Below the pieces are notes generated by a model, which worked only from the letters and a program-made list of their open reading frames with translations, did not search any database and had not been told where the DNA came from. 18,192 nucleotides of DNA from an uncultured Blautia sp. (GTDB lineage Bacteria; Bacillota; Clostridia; Lachnospirales; Lachnospiraceae), in the NCBI GenBank assembly GCA_900551715.1, contig URXG01000052.1:1-18192 (forward strand), read 5' to 3'. Made by a program: the position numbers and the translations under genes. This document shows, piece after piece, positions 5,883 to 13,472 of the stretch. Within the stretch, counting starts at the first letter, position 1. Every line of letters starts with the position of its first letter.

Positions 5883-8276
5883 TTATTCCAGGAACAGGGC
5901 TTCGCATTCAGCCAGAATTTCCTGATTGCGTTTATCATAATCGACGTGCATTGGCTTTATTTTGCCTTCAATAAACATATTCATTCCCTGAAGCAGTCCG
6001 TCTTCGCTGTCAGGGAGAAGGGTACCGCCGTATTGTTTCAGGAACGACCGGGCACCATTTACATCGCAGGCAGCAGCCGGGATTCCAAGTACATCTGCCT
6101 CCGGTACCACGAGAACCTGTCCTTCATAAAAAGAAGAAAGAATAAAAAAGTCGCAGGAGGCGAGAACAGGCATGGGATTGGTCATGGATTTCAGAAGAAT
6201 TACATGGTCGCTGCATGACAGAGCACCTGCAAATTCACAGGTAGATTCATAGAGCGTTCCCATTCCACCGATGATGATCAGCCAGGTATCCTGATGATTT
6301 GTCCAGAAACGGTCAAAAGCTTTCAGCAGTCGCTTATGTCCTTTTTCAGGAGAATAACGTCCGATATTGATAAATTTTCGTTCGGAACCCGACAGTACAT
6401 TTCTGAGTGTTGTAAGAGAAACGGTTGACTGCGTTTCCGGATCAAAATCAACTGGTTTAGAAGCACGCTGCCGGATATTATCTATGTCCATATAATTGGC
6501 GATAACCTGGATATTGGCAGGATGTCTGCCAATGCGTTCTACAGCAGGACAGATATCTGCTCCAACAGGGATTACATGATCGTAAGTCCGGTATGCACGA
6601 CTAAGGAGAGGACGGCTTGGATTTTTTTTGGCAGCGATTTCCCGTTCCATATCATTGTGTACCCAGATGGTACGGATACAAGGAGCTTGTTCAAAAAGTG
6701 CGATCATATAGTTTTCGTAACCGTCAAAGTGCACTACCTGATCAAAATCAGCATAGCCGAAATGTTTTTTCCATTCTCGCTGATAGGCTTTACGGAGACG
6801 CCTGTGGATGCCGAAGGAAGTGATACCCCATTTCAGATATATAAGCTGGGCGATACCGGTGATCACATCCAGATTCATCTCAGTGGCAAGTGGATAATAA
6901 TGATAACCTTCAGGAATTCCATGAAGTCTTTCCGGTGCTTCCTTCAGAGAGGGGGAACGGAAAGAGATATAATATTCGCATTTGTCCCGGTCAAGATTGC
7001 GGATCAGACTGAAAAAGGCAGTGGTGATGCCGTTGGGTTTCAGGCTTCCCGCATAGAGAAGGACTTTTTTCTTCTTTGTACCGGGCATTCGGTATTCCTG
7101 GCAGATTTTTTCACCAAGAAGGACATGACGGCAGAGGTTGGAAGTGGCACTGATATTTTCGTAAGTACAGTACTTTTCCAGAAAAGCTCTGTCCGGACAG
7201 CCGGTGTGCTCCTGAAGTTCTTCTGCGACCTCTTCCGGGGTGGTGACCACAGGAAAAGGATAATCGCTGATATCTTCGTACATTCCACGTTCTCTCAGAT
7301 ATTCTTCCTTGTCATAAGCAAAAAGAATGATCTTCCGTCCGGTATTGGCATAATCATACAGGACACTGGAATAGTCTGTGATCAGCACATCACAGGCATT
7401 AAGCACTTCATAAGTGTCATATTCAGACGGAAAACTGCGGATGTGGTGATAACTGTCTACAGGAAGAAGATTCTGTACAAAAGGATGAAGTTTTACCAGA
7501 AGAATCTGATTGTCCTGCAGCAGGTGATCCAGCCTGGAAAGATAATCTCTGATCTGAGCGATATATTCATCCTCTTTTACAGAGGCAGATGTGCCGCGAA
7601 AGGTAGGCATGTACAGACTCAGCTGGCATCCACCATAGCCCAGTACTTCTTTTAGTTTCAGACCACGATCCCCATCAAAAAAAACGGCATTTCTGGGATA
7701 GCCTTCATGAAGGACAGTACCCTGGTATAATTCTGTAAGATTATAGGCTCCTGCCATTTTTTCTTCCATATATATGTTAGGAAAGACAAGGTAATCTGAC
7801 ATAAGGAGATTACGCATGACATTGCCGGTGTCATGACGCTCGGAAGGATTGTCCTGTCCCATTCGTTTCAGAGGGGTGCCATGCCACACATTCAGAATGA
7901 CCTGCCCTTCTTTTTTGATATATCTCCCGGGAAAAGTAGTATCTGTGATCAGAAAACCTGCCCTGGACAGATGATAATAATAAGGAACAGATCCGGTCAG
8001 CACAATATGATCCGGCTTCAGTCCGTAATGGGAAAGCTTCCGAAGAATTGCCTCCCGGTGTCCTTTGTGGACCGCCAGAACAATATGAAAATCTCTGTAA
8101 TCCGGCTGAGACAATTCCTGAAAAATAGCCAGAATGTTGCTTTCCAGTGCAAGGCCACTTCTGGATACAAGAAGAATCTCTCTGGTATCAACAGGAGTTT
8201 TTTCATAAAAGGTATTATAAAAAGGATACCATGTACCACTTTTCAGTTTTTTGATGATCTTTTTTGTAAGTGCCAT
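5883..8276 (-). CDS. Two-domain glycopolymer synthase: CDP-glycerol glycerophosphotransferase fused to GT4 glycosyltransferase
   Basis: A 797-aa protein with two envelope-polymer domains. Residues ~30-390 match the TagB/TagF glycerophosphotransferase family: NVWHGTPLKRMG (129-140), YMPTFRG (222-228), KLHP (262-265) and LITDYSSVLYDYA (298-310), the hallmark H-G-T and T-D-Y-S-S elements. Residues ~403-797 form a GT-B fold GT4 domain: KVLLYAGSLKPNGITTAF at the start, GRYSPEKGHKRLL (639-651), and an E-x7-E motif in YEGQVLVVPEA (Glu718, Glu726). It would polymerise or prime polyol-phosphate and add a sugar to it on the cytoplasmic face of the membrane; acceptor and donor are not deducible. No signal peptide or membrane helix is evident. 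GAGG precedes ATG 8276. It lies 53 nt after uraA and 53 nt before glgX, so it may share their transcript without sharing a pathway. Confidence 0.85.
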   Translation of the reverse strand: MALTKKIIKKLKSGTWYPFYNTFYEKTPVDTREILLVSRSGLALESNILAIFQELSQPDYRDFHIVLAVHKGHREAILRKLSHYGLKPDHIVLTGSVPYYYHLSRAGFLITDTTFPGRYIKKEGQVILNVWHGTPLKRMGQDNPSERHDTGNVMRNLLMSDYLVFPNIYMEEKMAGAYNLTELYQGTVLHEGYPRNAVFFDGDRGLKLKEVLGYGGCQLSLYMPTFRGTSASVKEDEYIAQIRDYLSRLDHLLQDNQILLVKLHPFVQNLLPVDSYHHIRSFPSEYDTYEVLNACDVLITDYSSVLYDYANTGRKIILFAYDKEEYLRERGMYEDISDYPFPVVTTPEEVAEELQEHTGCPDRAFLEKYCTYENISATSNLCRHVLLGEKICQEYRMPGTKKKKVLLYAGSLKPNGITTAFFSLIRNLDRDKCEYYISFRSPSLKEAPERLHGIPEGYHYYPLATEMNLDVITGIAQLIYLKWGITSFGIHRRLRKAYQREWKKHFGYADFDQVVHFDGYENYMIALFEQAPCIRTIWVHNDMEREIAAKKNPSRPLLSRAYRTYDHVIPVGADICPAVERIGRHPANIQVIANYMDIDNIRQRASKPVDFDPETQSTVSLTTLRNVLSGSERKFINIGRYSPEKGHKRLLKAFDRFWTNHQDTWLIIIGGMGTLYESTCEFAGALSCSDHVILLKSMTNPMPVLASCDFFILSSFYEGQVLVVPEADVLGIPAAACDVNGARSFLKQYGGTLLPDSEDGLLQGMNMFIEGKIKPMHVDYDKRNQEILAECEALFLE

Positions 8277-8305
8277 ACTTCCTCTTTTCTATATGATAAA
8301 TTATT

Positions 8306-8323
8306 GTAACTGTTCACAGCAAC
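8306..8323 (-). repeat. Leader hairpin motif, short-loop copy
   Basis: On the minus strand arm GTTGCTGT, two loop bases GA, and arm ACAGTTAC. It shares both arms with the copies at 9626-9652 and 14423-14449 but lacks nine loop bases. TTATTGT/ACAATAA pairing (8301-8307 with 8322-8328) extends it outward. It ends 29 nt upstream of the start of the glycopolymer synthase gene on the same strand. Confidence 0.5.
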
Positions 8324-8329
8324 AATAAA

Positions 8330-9580
8330 TCAAAGATCATTGGTAAGATGTAATTTATCAAGAATGTAGAAAACAAGGCTTAATGCCATAGCTACCACGC
8401 AGGCAAGAACCATTCCTGTAAGTTTTACATTGCCAAGATTCAGTGAAATTCCGGAAAGACCTACGATAAATACTACGGAGGTCAGTGCCAGGTTCCGGGA
8501 TTTACTGTAATCTACCTGATTGTCCACCAGCATACGAAGACCGGAAGTACCGATCATACCATATAAAAGGAAGGAAATACCTCCAATTACAGGTCCCGGA
8601 ATGGTGTTGATCAGTGCTGCCAGCTTGCCAAGGAAGGAGCAGCAGATAGAAAGAACAGCTGCACCGCCAATAACCTGTACGCTGTAGACTTTGGTCATAG
8701 CCATAACACCAATGTTTTCACCATAAGTGGTAGTAGGAACAGAACCAAGACAGCCGGAAACTGTTGTTGAGAAGAAATCTGCAAAAAGAGAACGGTGAAG
8801 TCCAGGATCTTTCAGAAGATCTTTACCTACGATTTTGCTGGTAACGATCTGGTGTCCGATATGCTCGGAAGTAACCAGAAGCAGTGCCGGGAATATGGTC
8901 AGTATTGCATCAAGGTTGAATTTGGGCTGCTGGAAGTTGGGAAGTGCGAAGAAAGCAGCTTCCTGTACTGCTGTAAAGTCCAGAATGCCACAGAGTGCAG
9001 CGGAAATGTAGCCTGCAATAATGGCAATCAGGATCGGAATTACAGACAGAAAACCCCGGAAAAGGATCTGACCGAAAATAGCAACGCCAAGAGTGATCAG
9101 AAATACGATGACATTTTTCATATTGACAGTATCGTCCAGAAGACCGGCTGTACTTGCCGCACTTCCTGCCAGTTCCAGACCGATAAGAGCTACAACAGGT
9201 CCCATGGCAGCAGTTGGAAGTACAATATCGATCCAGTCAGTTCCACACTGACGGATGATCAGTGCAACAAACATTCCGGCAATGCCGAGAACAACAAAAC
9301 CACCAAGTGCATACTGATAACCGAATTTACTTGCTACCAGAAGCCCGGGCGACAGGAATGCGAAACTGGATCCCAGATATGCAGGTGCCTTGCCCTTGGT
9401 GATCAGAATGAACAGAAGAGTTCCCACACCATTCATCAGTAATACGATCGCAGGATTGATACCAAACATAAAAGGAACCAGTACAGATGCGCCAAACATG
9501 GCGAACATGTGCTGGATACTCAAAGGAATCAGCAGATTGACCGGTACCTTTTCCTGAACTTGAATAATTTTTCTCTCCAT
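8330..9580 (-). CDS. uraA: Uracil permease, NCS2 family
   Basis: A 416-aa polytopic membrane protein, about 14 hydrophobic segments, expected to import uracil by proton symport. It shows the NCS2 pattern of UraA: an N-terminal VPVNLLIPLSIQHMFAMFG block, GSSFAFLSPGL (70-80), LLVTSEHIGH with the uracil-contacting Glu (Glu239), and TTYGENIGV (284-292) with the second conserved Glu (Glu288). Length is normal. GTGAGGGT (9584-9590, other strand) is a good ribosome binding site for ATG 9580. It is the first gene of the minus-strand run. No pyrimidine attenuator was recognised, but its leader holds the conserved hairpin at 9626-9652. Confidence 0.92.
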   Translation of the reverse strand: MERKIIQVQEKVPVNLLIPLSIQHMFAMFGASVLVPFMFGINPAIVLLMNGVGTLLFILITKGKAPAYLGSSFAFLSPGLLVASKFGYQYALGGFVVLGIAGMFVALIIRQCGTDWIDIVLPTAAMGPVVALIGLELAGSAASTAGLLDDTVNMKNVIVFLITLGVAIFGQILFRGFLSVIPILIAIIAGYISAALCGILDFTAVQEAAFFALPNFQQPKFNLDAILTIFPALLLVTSEHIGHQIVTSKIVGKDLLKDPGLHRSLFADFFSTTVSGCLGSVPTTTYGENIGVMAMTKVYSVQVIGGAAVLSICCSFLGKLAALINTIPGPVIGGISFLLYGMIGTSGLRMLVDNQVDYSKSRNLALTSVVFIVGLSGISLNLGNVKLTGMVLACVVAMALSLVFYILDKLHLTNDL

Positions 9581-9625
9581 TTTACCCTCACTTTCTCATC
9601 TGTATGGTCAGATGAAGCCAAAATT

Positions 9626-9652
9626 GTAACTGTTCAGTATCCTCACAGTTAC
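9626..9652 (-). repeat. Leader hairpin motif, full-length copy upstream of uraA
   Basis: On the minus strand arm GTAACTGT, loop GAGGATACTGA, arm ACAGTTAC. The arms pair perfectly over 8 bp. The motif ends exactly 45 nt before the uraA ATG. It is flanked by direct repeats CCAAAATT (9618-9625 and 9653-9660). No U-tract follows, so it does not look like an attenuator by itself. Compare 14423-14449. Confidence 0.6.
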
Positions 9653-9847
9653 CCAAAATTTATAATATTATAGCACAGGTTTTTCGTGAATACTATTTGA
9701 AACAGGGAATATTGATAAAAAATTAATTGTAAAAAAATACCTGCTGTGTTGTCTGCGAAGAAAGAGTTTTTGAGAATATTGCAAAAACTGTGGGATAATT
9801 GTAAAATAAACGTACAGAAAAGGCAACGTAAGAAGCATAAATATAAG

Positions 9848-9881
9848 TTGACGATAACAAAGTTACAGTTTAAACTATAAC
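9848..9881 (+). promoter_or_regulatory. Candidate cps module promoter and operator
   Basis: TTGACG (9848-9853) and TAAACT (9871-9876) are spaced by 17 nt. The -10 lies inside a 20-bp near-perfect palindrome, arm GTTACAGTTT (9862-9871) and arm AAACTATAAC (9872-9881), with one mismatched pair. This placement suggests a dimeric regulator controlling the polysaccharide module. Confidence 0.45.
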
Positions 9882-9915
9882 GTGAACTTGTATCAGAGTA
9901 CAAAGGATAAATAAG

Positions 9916-10632
9916 ATGTATATAATAGATTTTCATTCTCACATTCTTCCGGGGATTGATGACGGAGCCAGAAATATGAATTCTGCCATGTCTATGCTGG
10001 AGCAGGTGAGAGAACAAAAAGTGGATTATATGGTGGCAACACCCCACTTTTATGCATCGCAGGATCGAATCGAAACTTTTCTTCAAAGAAGAGAGAATGC
10101 CTGGGATGCTTTTTGGAGTGCTATTCAGGAAAAGGGTTATCAGAACCAACCCCATATAATACTGGGCAGTGAAGTGGCTTTTTTTGATGGGATCAGCAGA
10201 GCAGAGGATATTCCGGAGCTGACAATGAGGGATACGAACATCCTTCTGGTAGAAATGCCTTTTGTACCGTGGACGGACAGGAATATTGATGAGATTCATT
10301 ACCTTATTAAAGAGAGAAATCTCCGGGTATTGATTGCACATCTGGAGCGTTTTATCTGGATGCCCGGTAACAAAAAAATGGTTAGTAAACTTTTGGAACT
10401 TCCGGTATCTGTACAGGTCAATGCAGAAAGTCTCACAGACTGGAGACATCGCAGGGCATTGGTTAAGATGTTCAGTAAAGGGACAGCCCATGTACTTGGA
10501 AGTGACTGTCATGGATCCAGACACCGGATACCTAATCTTCAGACTGGCAGAGAGATTATCCTGAAGAAAGCAGGGGCAGAGTGCCTGGAAAAAATAGATC
10601 AATATGGTCAAAAACTGTTGTTGGGAGATTAA
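9916..10632 (+). CDS. cpsB: Capsule-type protein-tyrosine phosphatase, PHP family (CpsB/YwqE)
   Basis: A 238-aa manganese-dependent phosphatase of the polymerase-and-histidinol-phosphatase fold. It dephosphorylates the tyrosine tail of the cognate BY-kinase, here CpsD encoded three genes on. Metal-binding motifs are complete: DFHSHILPGIDDGA at the N-terminus (His7, His9), ATPHFY (His44), GSE (Glu86), AHLERF (His142) and GSDCHGSRHR (Asp197, His199). Length is normal for the family. AAAGGA near 9901-9906 precedes the ATG. It heads the module; the next ORF starts 46 nt later. Confidence 0.9.
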   Translation: MYIIDFHSHILPGIDDGARNMNSAMSMLEQVREQKVDYMVATPHFYASQDRIETFLQRRENAWDAFWSAIQEKGYQNQPHIILGSEVAFFDGISRAEDIPELTMRDTNILLVEMPFVPWTDRNIDEIHYLIKERNLRVLIAHLERFIWMPGNKKMVSKLLELPVSVQVNAESLTDWRHRRALVKMFSKGTAHVLGSDCHGSRHRIPNLQTGREIILKKAGAECLEKIDQYGQKLLLGD

Positions 10633-10678
10633 TACCACACCAGATCGTGGGAATCTACTATTATTGGAGGAAGATAGA

Positions 10679-10798
10679 ATGTCAAAAAAATCGATGGTCG
10701 CTGTCAGTGTTATTCTGCTGGTTCTTCTGGTTGCACTGATGGTATGTGAAAGAATGAACCCCACAGGTGGACAGGCTTTGCTTCAGAGCATTTTCTGA
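10679..10798 (+). CDS. 39-aa single-pass membrane peptide in the cps module
   Basis: The frame reads MSKKSMVAV, then a hydrophobic run of about 17 residues (7-23), then a short tail rich in polar residues ending in LLQSIF. It has an excellent ribosome binding site (GGAGG, 10666-10670) at normal distance from ATG 10679, which argues that it is translated. A longer in-frame reading from 10604 lacks such a site. The 3' end stops 19 nt before the LCP gene. It is too small to assign by homology. A membrane helix next to LCP and CpsC suggests an accessory or regulatory subunit of that complex, which is inference only. Confidence 0.7.
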   Translation: MSKKSMVAVSVILLVLLVALMVCERMNPTGGQALLQSIF

Positions 10799-10817
10799 AC
10801 AGAGGAGAAATGAAGAC

Positions 10818-11825
10818 ATGTCTGGATATAGAAGAAGAAAACATAAGAAAAAGAAGGTTTACAGAGGTCTGATCATAGGAACTGTAGTTCTGATTATGGG
10901 AGCAGGCTTTACCATGTTCGTGCTTGGAGGTGCAGATAATCAGCGAGTAGCTGGTTCAGATACCGCTGAAGATGACAAAAGCGTGATCTACAAAGGTGAG
11001 ACTTATGAACCCAAAGGGAATCTGGAAACTTATCTTATTGCGGGAATTGATTCAGCAGGCAAAGTAGAAGATGTACAGGAATATGATGGCACAGGACAGT
11101 GTGATGTACTGGAAGTGATCGTCAGAGACAGAGATACAGATGAGTGTAAGCTCCTGAGTATAGACCGTAATACGATCACATCAGTAAGGAGTCTGGATGA
11201 TGATGGTACGGATCTGGGAGCTACAGATATTCAGATTTCGCTGGCTCATTCCATGGGATTGGACAATAAAGTACGTGCTGAGAATACAGTAGATGCAGTA
11301 TCGACTCTTCTGGATGGTCAGAAGATTGATGGATATGCAATGGTGAATATGAGTGCCATTCAGCTGGTTAATGACATGGTAGGTGGTGTCACAGTTACGA
11401 TTGAAGATGATTTTTCCCAGAGAGATCCTACTTTGAAGATGGGTGAGACAGTAACACTGATGGGAGAACACGCTGAAAATTATGTCCGGGGAAGAATGGA
11501 TGTAGGAGACGGCAGCAATCAGAACCGTATGAATCGTCAGAATACCTATGAGGAAGGGTTCAAAACTGCTTTTCGTGCCAAATGTCAGGTAGATAATACA
11601 TTCCCTCTGGATGTGTATCATGCCATGGAAGAATATATGACTACCAATATCAGTGCCAAGAAATTCAGTCGTCTCGCTATTCTGTTGTCAGATGCGAAAG
11701 AGGATAAGAAGGTTTCCATAGAGGGAACTTATGGGGTGGACGAAACTGACTGGCAGACTTTTAACCCCAACAGAGACAGCCTGAAAGAAGCCATTCTTGA
11801 GCTGTTCTACGAAAAGAAAAAGTAA
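10818..11825 (+). CDS. LytR-CpsA-Psr (LCP) family cell-wall polymer ligase
   Basis: A 335-aa protein. A strongly basic N-terminus (RRRKHKKKK) is followed by one membrane helix at about 17-37 and an extracellular LCP domain. LCP enzymes transfer undecaprenyl-linked polymers to peptidoglycan. Visible elements are YLIAGIDSAG (72-81), CDVLEVIVRD (95-104), LLSIDRNT with the conserved Arg117, the YAMVNMSAIQLVNDMVGGV segment (173-191), and the signature YVRGRMDVGDGSNQNRMNRQ (222-241), whose arginines bind pyrophosphate. The start at 10818 is chosen because GAGGAG lies just upstream and the basic-helix architecture begins there; an upstream ATG at 10767 overlaps the preceding gene. Its place between cpsB and cpsC suggests it attaches the polymer regulated by this module. 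Confidence 0.88.
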   Translation: MSGYRRRKHKKKKVYRGLIIGTVVLIMGAGFTMFVLGGADNQRVAGSDTAEDDKSVIYKGETYEPKGNLETYLIAGIDSAGKVEDVQEYDGTGQCDVLEVIVRDRDTDECKLLSIDRNTITSVRSLDDDGTDLGATDIQISLAHSMGLDNKVRAENTVDAVSTLLDGQKIDGYAMVNMSAIQLVNDMVGGVTVTIEDDFSQRDPTLKMGETVTLMGEHAENYVRGRMDVGDGSNQNRMNRQNTYEEGFKTAFRAKCQVDNTFPLDVYHAMEEYMTTNISAKKFSRLAILLSDAKEDKKVSIEGTYGVDETDWQTFNPNRDSLKEAILELFYEKKK

Positions 11826-11877
11826 TGTGAATTCCAGGCGATCCCGCCTGTAGAAAGAATATACAAGGAGAGACAAT

Positions 11878-12636
11878 ATGAATCAGGAAAACATGAATGA
11901 CGAAATGGAGATAGACCTGTTGGATCTGGCTTATATGCTGTTGGATCACTGGCATTATCTGCTGGTTTGTCTGCTTGCCGGAGCACTGGTGTTTAATATC
12001 TATGCATTTTTCGGCATTGCACCTACTTATCAGTCCACATCCAAGCTCTATGTGGTATCAGCCTCAGATGATTCTGTAGTTAACTTAAGTGACCTGAATC
12101 TTGGTACATCACTGACCGCTGACTATGAGGAACTGATGCTCAGTTATCCGGTGCTGAACAGAGTTATTGATAAACTGAAGCTGGATATGGATTACGAAGA
12201 ACTGAGAGGACTTTACACACTGAATAATCCTACAGATACACGAGTGCTTCAGATTACAGCTACAACTACAGACCCTCAGCTTTCCATGGATCTGGCAGAA
12301 GCTATGGCAGAAGTTTCCGTATCTTATCTGCCGGAGACCATGAGTACCCTTGCACCGAACATTGCTCAGCACGCCAAACTTCCGGAGTACAAAGCAGGTC
12401 CAAGTTACAGTAAATATACTATGATGGGTGGCCTTCTGGGACTGGTTCTCTGCTGTGGTGTACTGGTTGTAAGATATCTTATGGATGATACGATCCATAC
12501 AGCAGAAGACATGGAAAAATATTTTGGTACAGCACCTCTTACCACAATTCCTGACAGCACGCAGGTAGAAGATATGGAAGAGGGATACTACAAAAACAAG
12601 AAAAAAGGGAAGAAGAAAAGGAGCAGTAAAAAATGA
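11878..12636 (+). CDS. cpsC: Polysaccharide chain-length regulator / BY-kinase activator (CpsC, Wzz-like)
   Basis: A 252-aa membrane adaptor with the Wzz pattern: a short cytoplasmic start with DLLDLAYMLLDHWHY, first membrane helix about 26-46, an extracellular domain (YQSTSKLYVVSA onward), a proline-containing stretch (PEYKAGPSYSKY, 169-180) and second helix about 181-200. The cytoplasmic tail, which in this family activates the kinase, is followed by an unusual run of Lys/Arg (KNKKKGKKKRSSKK at the very end). AAGGAG (11866-11871) precedes the ATG. The stop overlaps the next start (ATGA, 12633-12636), so CpsC and CpsD are translationally coupled, as expected for partners. Confidence 0.88.
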   Translation: MNQENMNDEMEIDLLDLAYMLLDHWHYLLVCLLAGALVFNIYAFFGIAPTYQSTSKLYVVSASDDSVVNLSDLNLGTSLTADYEELMLSYPVLNRVIDKLKLDMDYEELRGLYTLNNPTDTRVLQITATTTDPQLSMDLAEAMAEVSVSYLPETMSTLAPNIAQHAKLPEYKAGPSYSKYTMMGGLLGLVLCCGVLVVRYLMDDTIHTAEDMEKYFGTAPLTTIPDSTQVEDMEEGYYKNKKKGKKKRSSKK

Positions 12637-13355
12637 AACAATTAGATATAGTACTTCCAGAGCTTCCCTACGCAGTAGAAGAAGCAATGAACCGCCTCAG
12701 AGTAAATATCAAGTTCTGTGGCAAAAACACCAAAAAGATCCTTCTTACCAGCTGTGTTCCCAATGAAGGTAAAACAACAGTTTCCACTTATTTATGGAAG
12801 ATGCTGGCAGAAGCAGGATTTCCGACTGTTCTGGTAGATGTAGATCTGCGTAAGTCAGTTATGATGAAGAGACTTCAGGCGGATTACAAAGAAGAAAAAG
12901 GTTTGAACCATTATCTTTCCGGAATGGCAGAGCTGAATGAAGTTATATATAAGACCAATATTCCGAATGGATATCTGGTACCATGTACACAGCTTCTCAA
13001 CAACCCTTCTTCCCTTCTGGAAGATGCAAGGTTTAAAGAACTTCTGGATACACTGGCAGAAAAATTCCGTTTTGTGATTGTAGATACACCGCCTCTTGGA
13101 AGTGTATCGGATGGTACACTGATCGGTTCCATGTGTGATGGTGCTATTCTGGTAGTACGTGCCGGAGAAACATCCAAATCTGTGATCCGTCAGTCTATCA
13201 ACGAAATTGAGCAGTCCGGATGTAAACTTTTGGGAACTGTACTGAATCGTGCAGATGTGTCAGGCAGAGCCGGCAGATATGGACGATATGGCAAATATGG
13301 TTACGGATATGGCTATGGATATGGCTATGAACCTGAGCAGAAAAACACAAAATAA
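12633..13355 (+). CDS. cpsD: Bacterial tyrosine kinase CpsD/YwqD
   Basis: A 240-aa cytoplasmic BY-kinase. It has EAMNRLRVNI (17-26), the segment used for oligomerisation in this family, Walker A in SCVPNEGKTT (40-49), Walker A' in VLVDVDLR (66-73), Walker B in FVIVDTPP (147-154), and a C-terminal tyrosine cluster. The cluster holds eight Tyr between 216 and 232, mostly alternating with Gly; it is the autophosphorylation tail that CpsB dephosphorylates. The underlying DNA contains the 12-mer GGATATGGCTAT twice in tandem (13305-13328). No glycosyltransferase, flippase or polymerase gene follows, unlike a complete capsule locus. Confidence 0.92.
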   Translation: MKQLDIVLPELPYAVEEAMNRLRVNIKFCGKNTKKILLTSCVPNEGKTTVSTYLWKMLAEAGFPTVLVDVDLRKSVMMKRLQADYKEEKGLNHYLSGMAELNEVIYKTNIPNGYLVPCTQLLNNPSSLLEDARFKELLDTLAEKFRFVIVDTPPLGSVSDGTLIGSMCDGAILVVRAGETSKSVIRQSINEIEQSGCKLLGTVLNRADVSGRAGRYGRYGKYGYGYGYGYGYEPEQKNTK

Positions 13356-13360
13356 ATCAG

Positions 13361-13387
13361 GTAATTCTTTCCTTAAGGGAAAATTAC
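13361..13387 (+). other. Hairpin after cpsD, weak terminator candidate
   Basis: GTAATT and TTTCC (13361-13372) pair with GGGAA and AATTAC (13377-13387) around a TTAA loop with one bulged base. No T-run follows, so it would be a weak terminator at best. It may be a processing or stability element at the end of the cps transcript. Confidence 0.35.
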
Positions 13388-13406
13388 ATATAGAGCTATT
13401 AACCGG

Positions 13407-13438
13407 ATAAACGGGTCAGCGTGGCCAGGGCCGTTTAT
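13407..13438 (+). other. Leader hairpin of the cationic Ig-like protein gene
   Basis: ATAAACGG (13407-13414) pairs with CCGTTTAT (13431-13438) around a 16-nt GC-rich loop, which contains GCGTGGCCAGGG (13419-13430). That 12-mer is the exact reverse complement of CCCTGGCCACGC at 14110-14121, inside the terminator of the same gene. No known riboswitch was recognised. Confidence 0.45.
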
Positions 13439-13472
13439 TGATACATGTTATGTTATGAAGGAGTTGAGTCGA

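Larger units (their letters stand above)
9581..9915. other. Divergent intergenic region between uraA and cpsB
   Basis: This 335-nt AT-rich stretch holds control regions for two divergent units and no convincing gene. Near the uraA side are the hairpin motif (9626-9652) and an AT palindrome TATAATATTATA (9661-9672) that can serve as a -10 on the minus strand, although no good -35 is seen. Near the cpsB side are a candidate promoter and a 20-bp palindrome (9848-9881). Confidence 0.6.

Noticed and set aside
6522..7655. 377-aa plus-strand open frame
   Set aside because: It lies wholly antisense within the glycopolymer synthase gene, whose motifs are clear; the translation has no family features.
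9786..9805. Sequence resembling part of the leader hairpin loop (CTGTGGGATAATTG)
   Set aside because: No closing arm is present, so it was not counted as a copy of the hairpin family.
9649..10764. 371-aa minus-strand open frame
   Set aside because: Antisense to cpsB, which has complete metal motifs; the composition is that of a shadow frame.
13276..13329. Repeat stretch considered as a CRISPR or other array
   Set aside because: The repeats are contiguous codons of the BY-kinase Gly-Tyr tail, with no spacers. No CRISPR array was seen anywhere in the window.
13407..13438. Hairpin upstream of the cationic protein gene as a riboswitch
   Set aside because: It does not match any riboswitch core I know, and there is no expression platform other than possible pairing with the 3' terminator.
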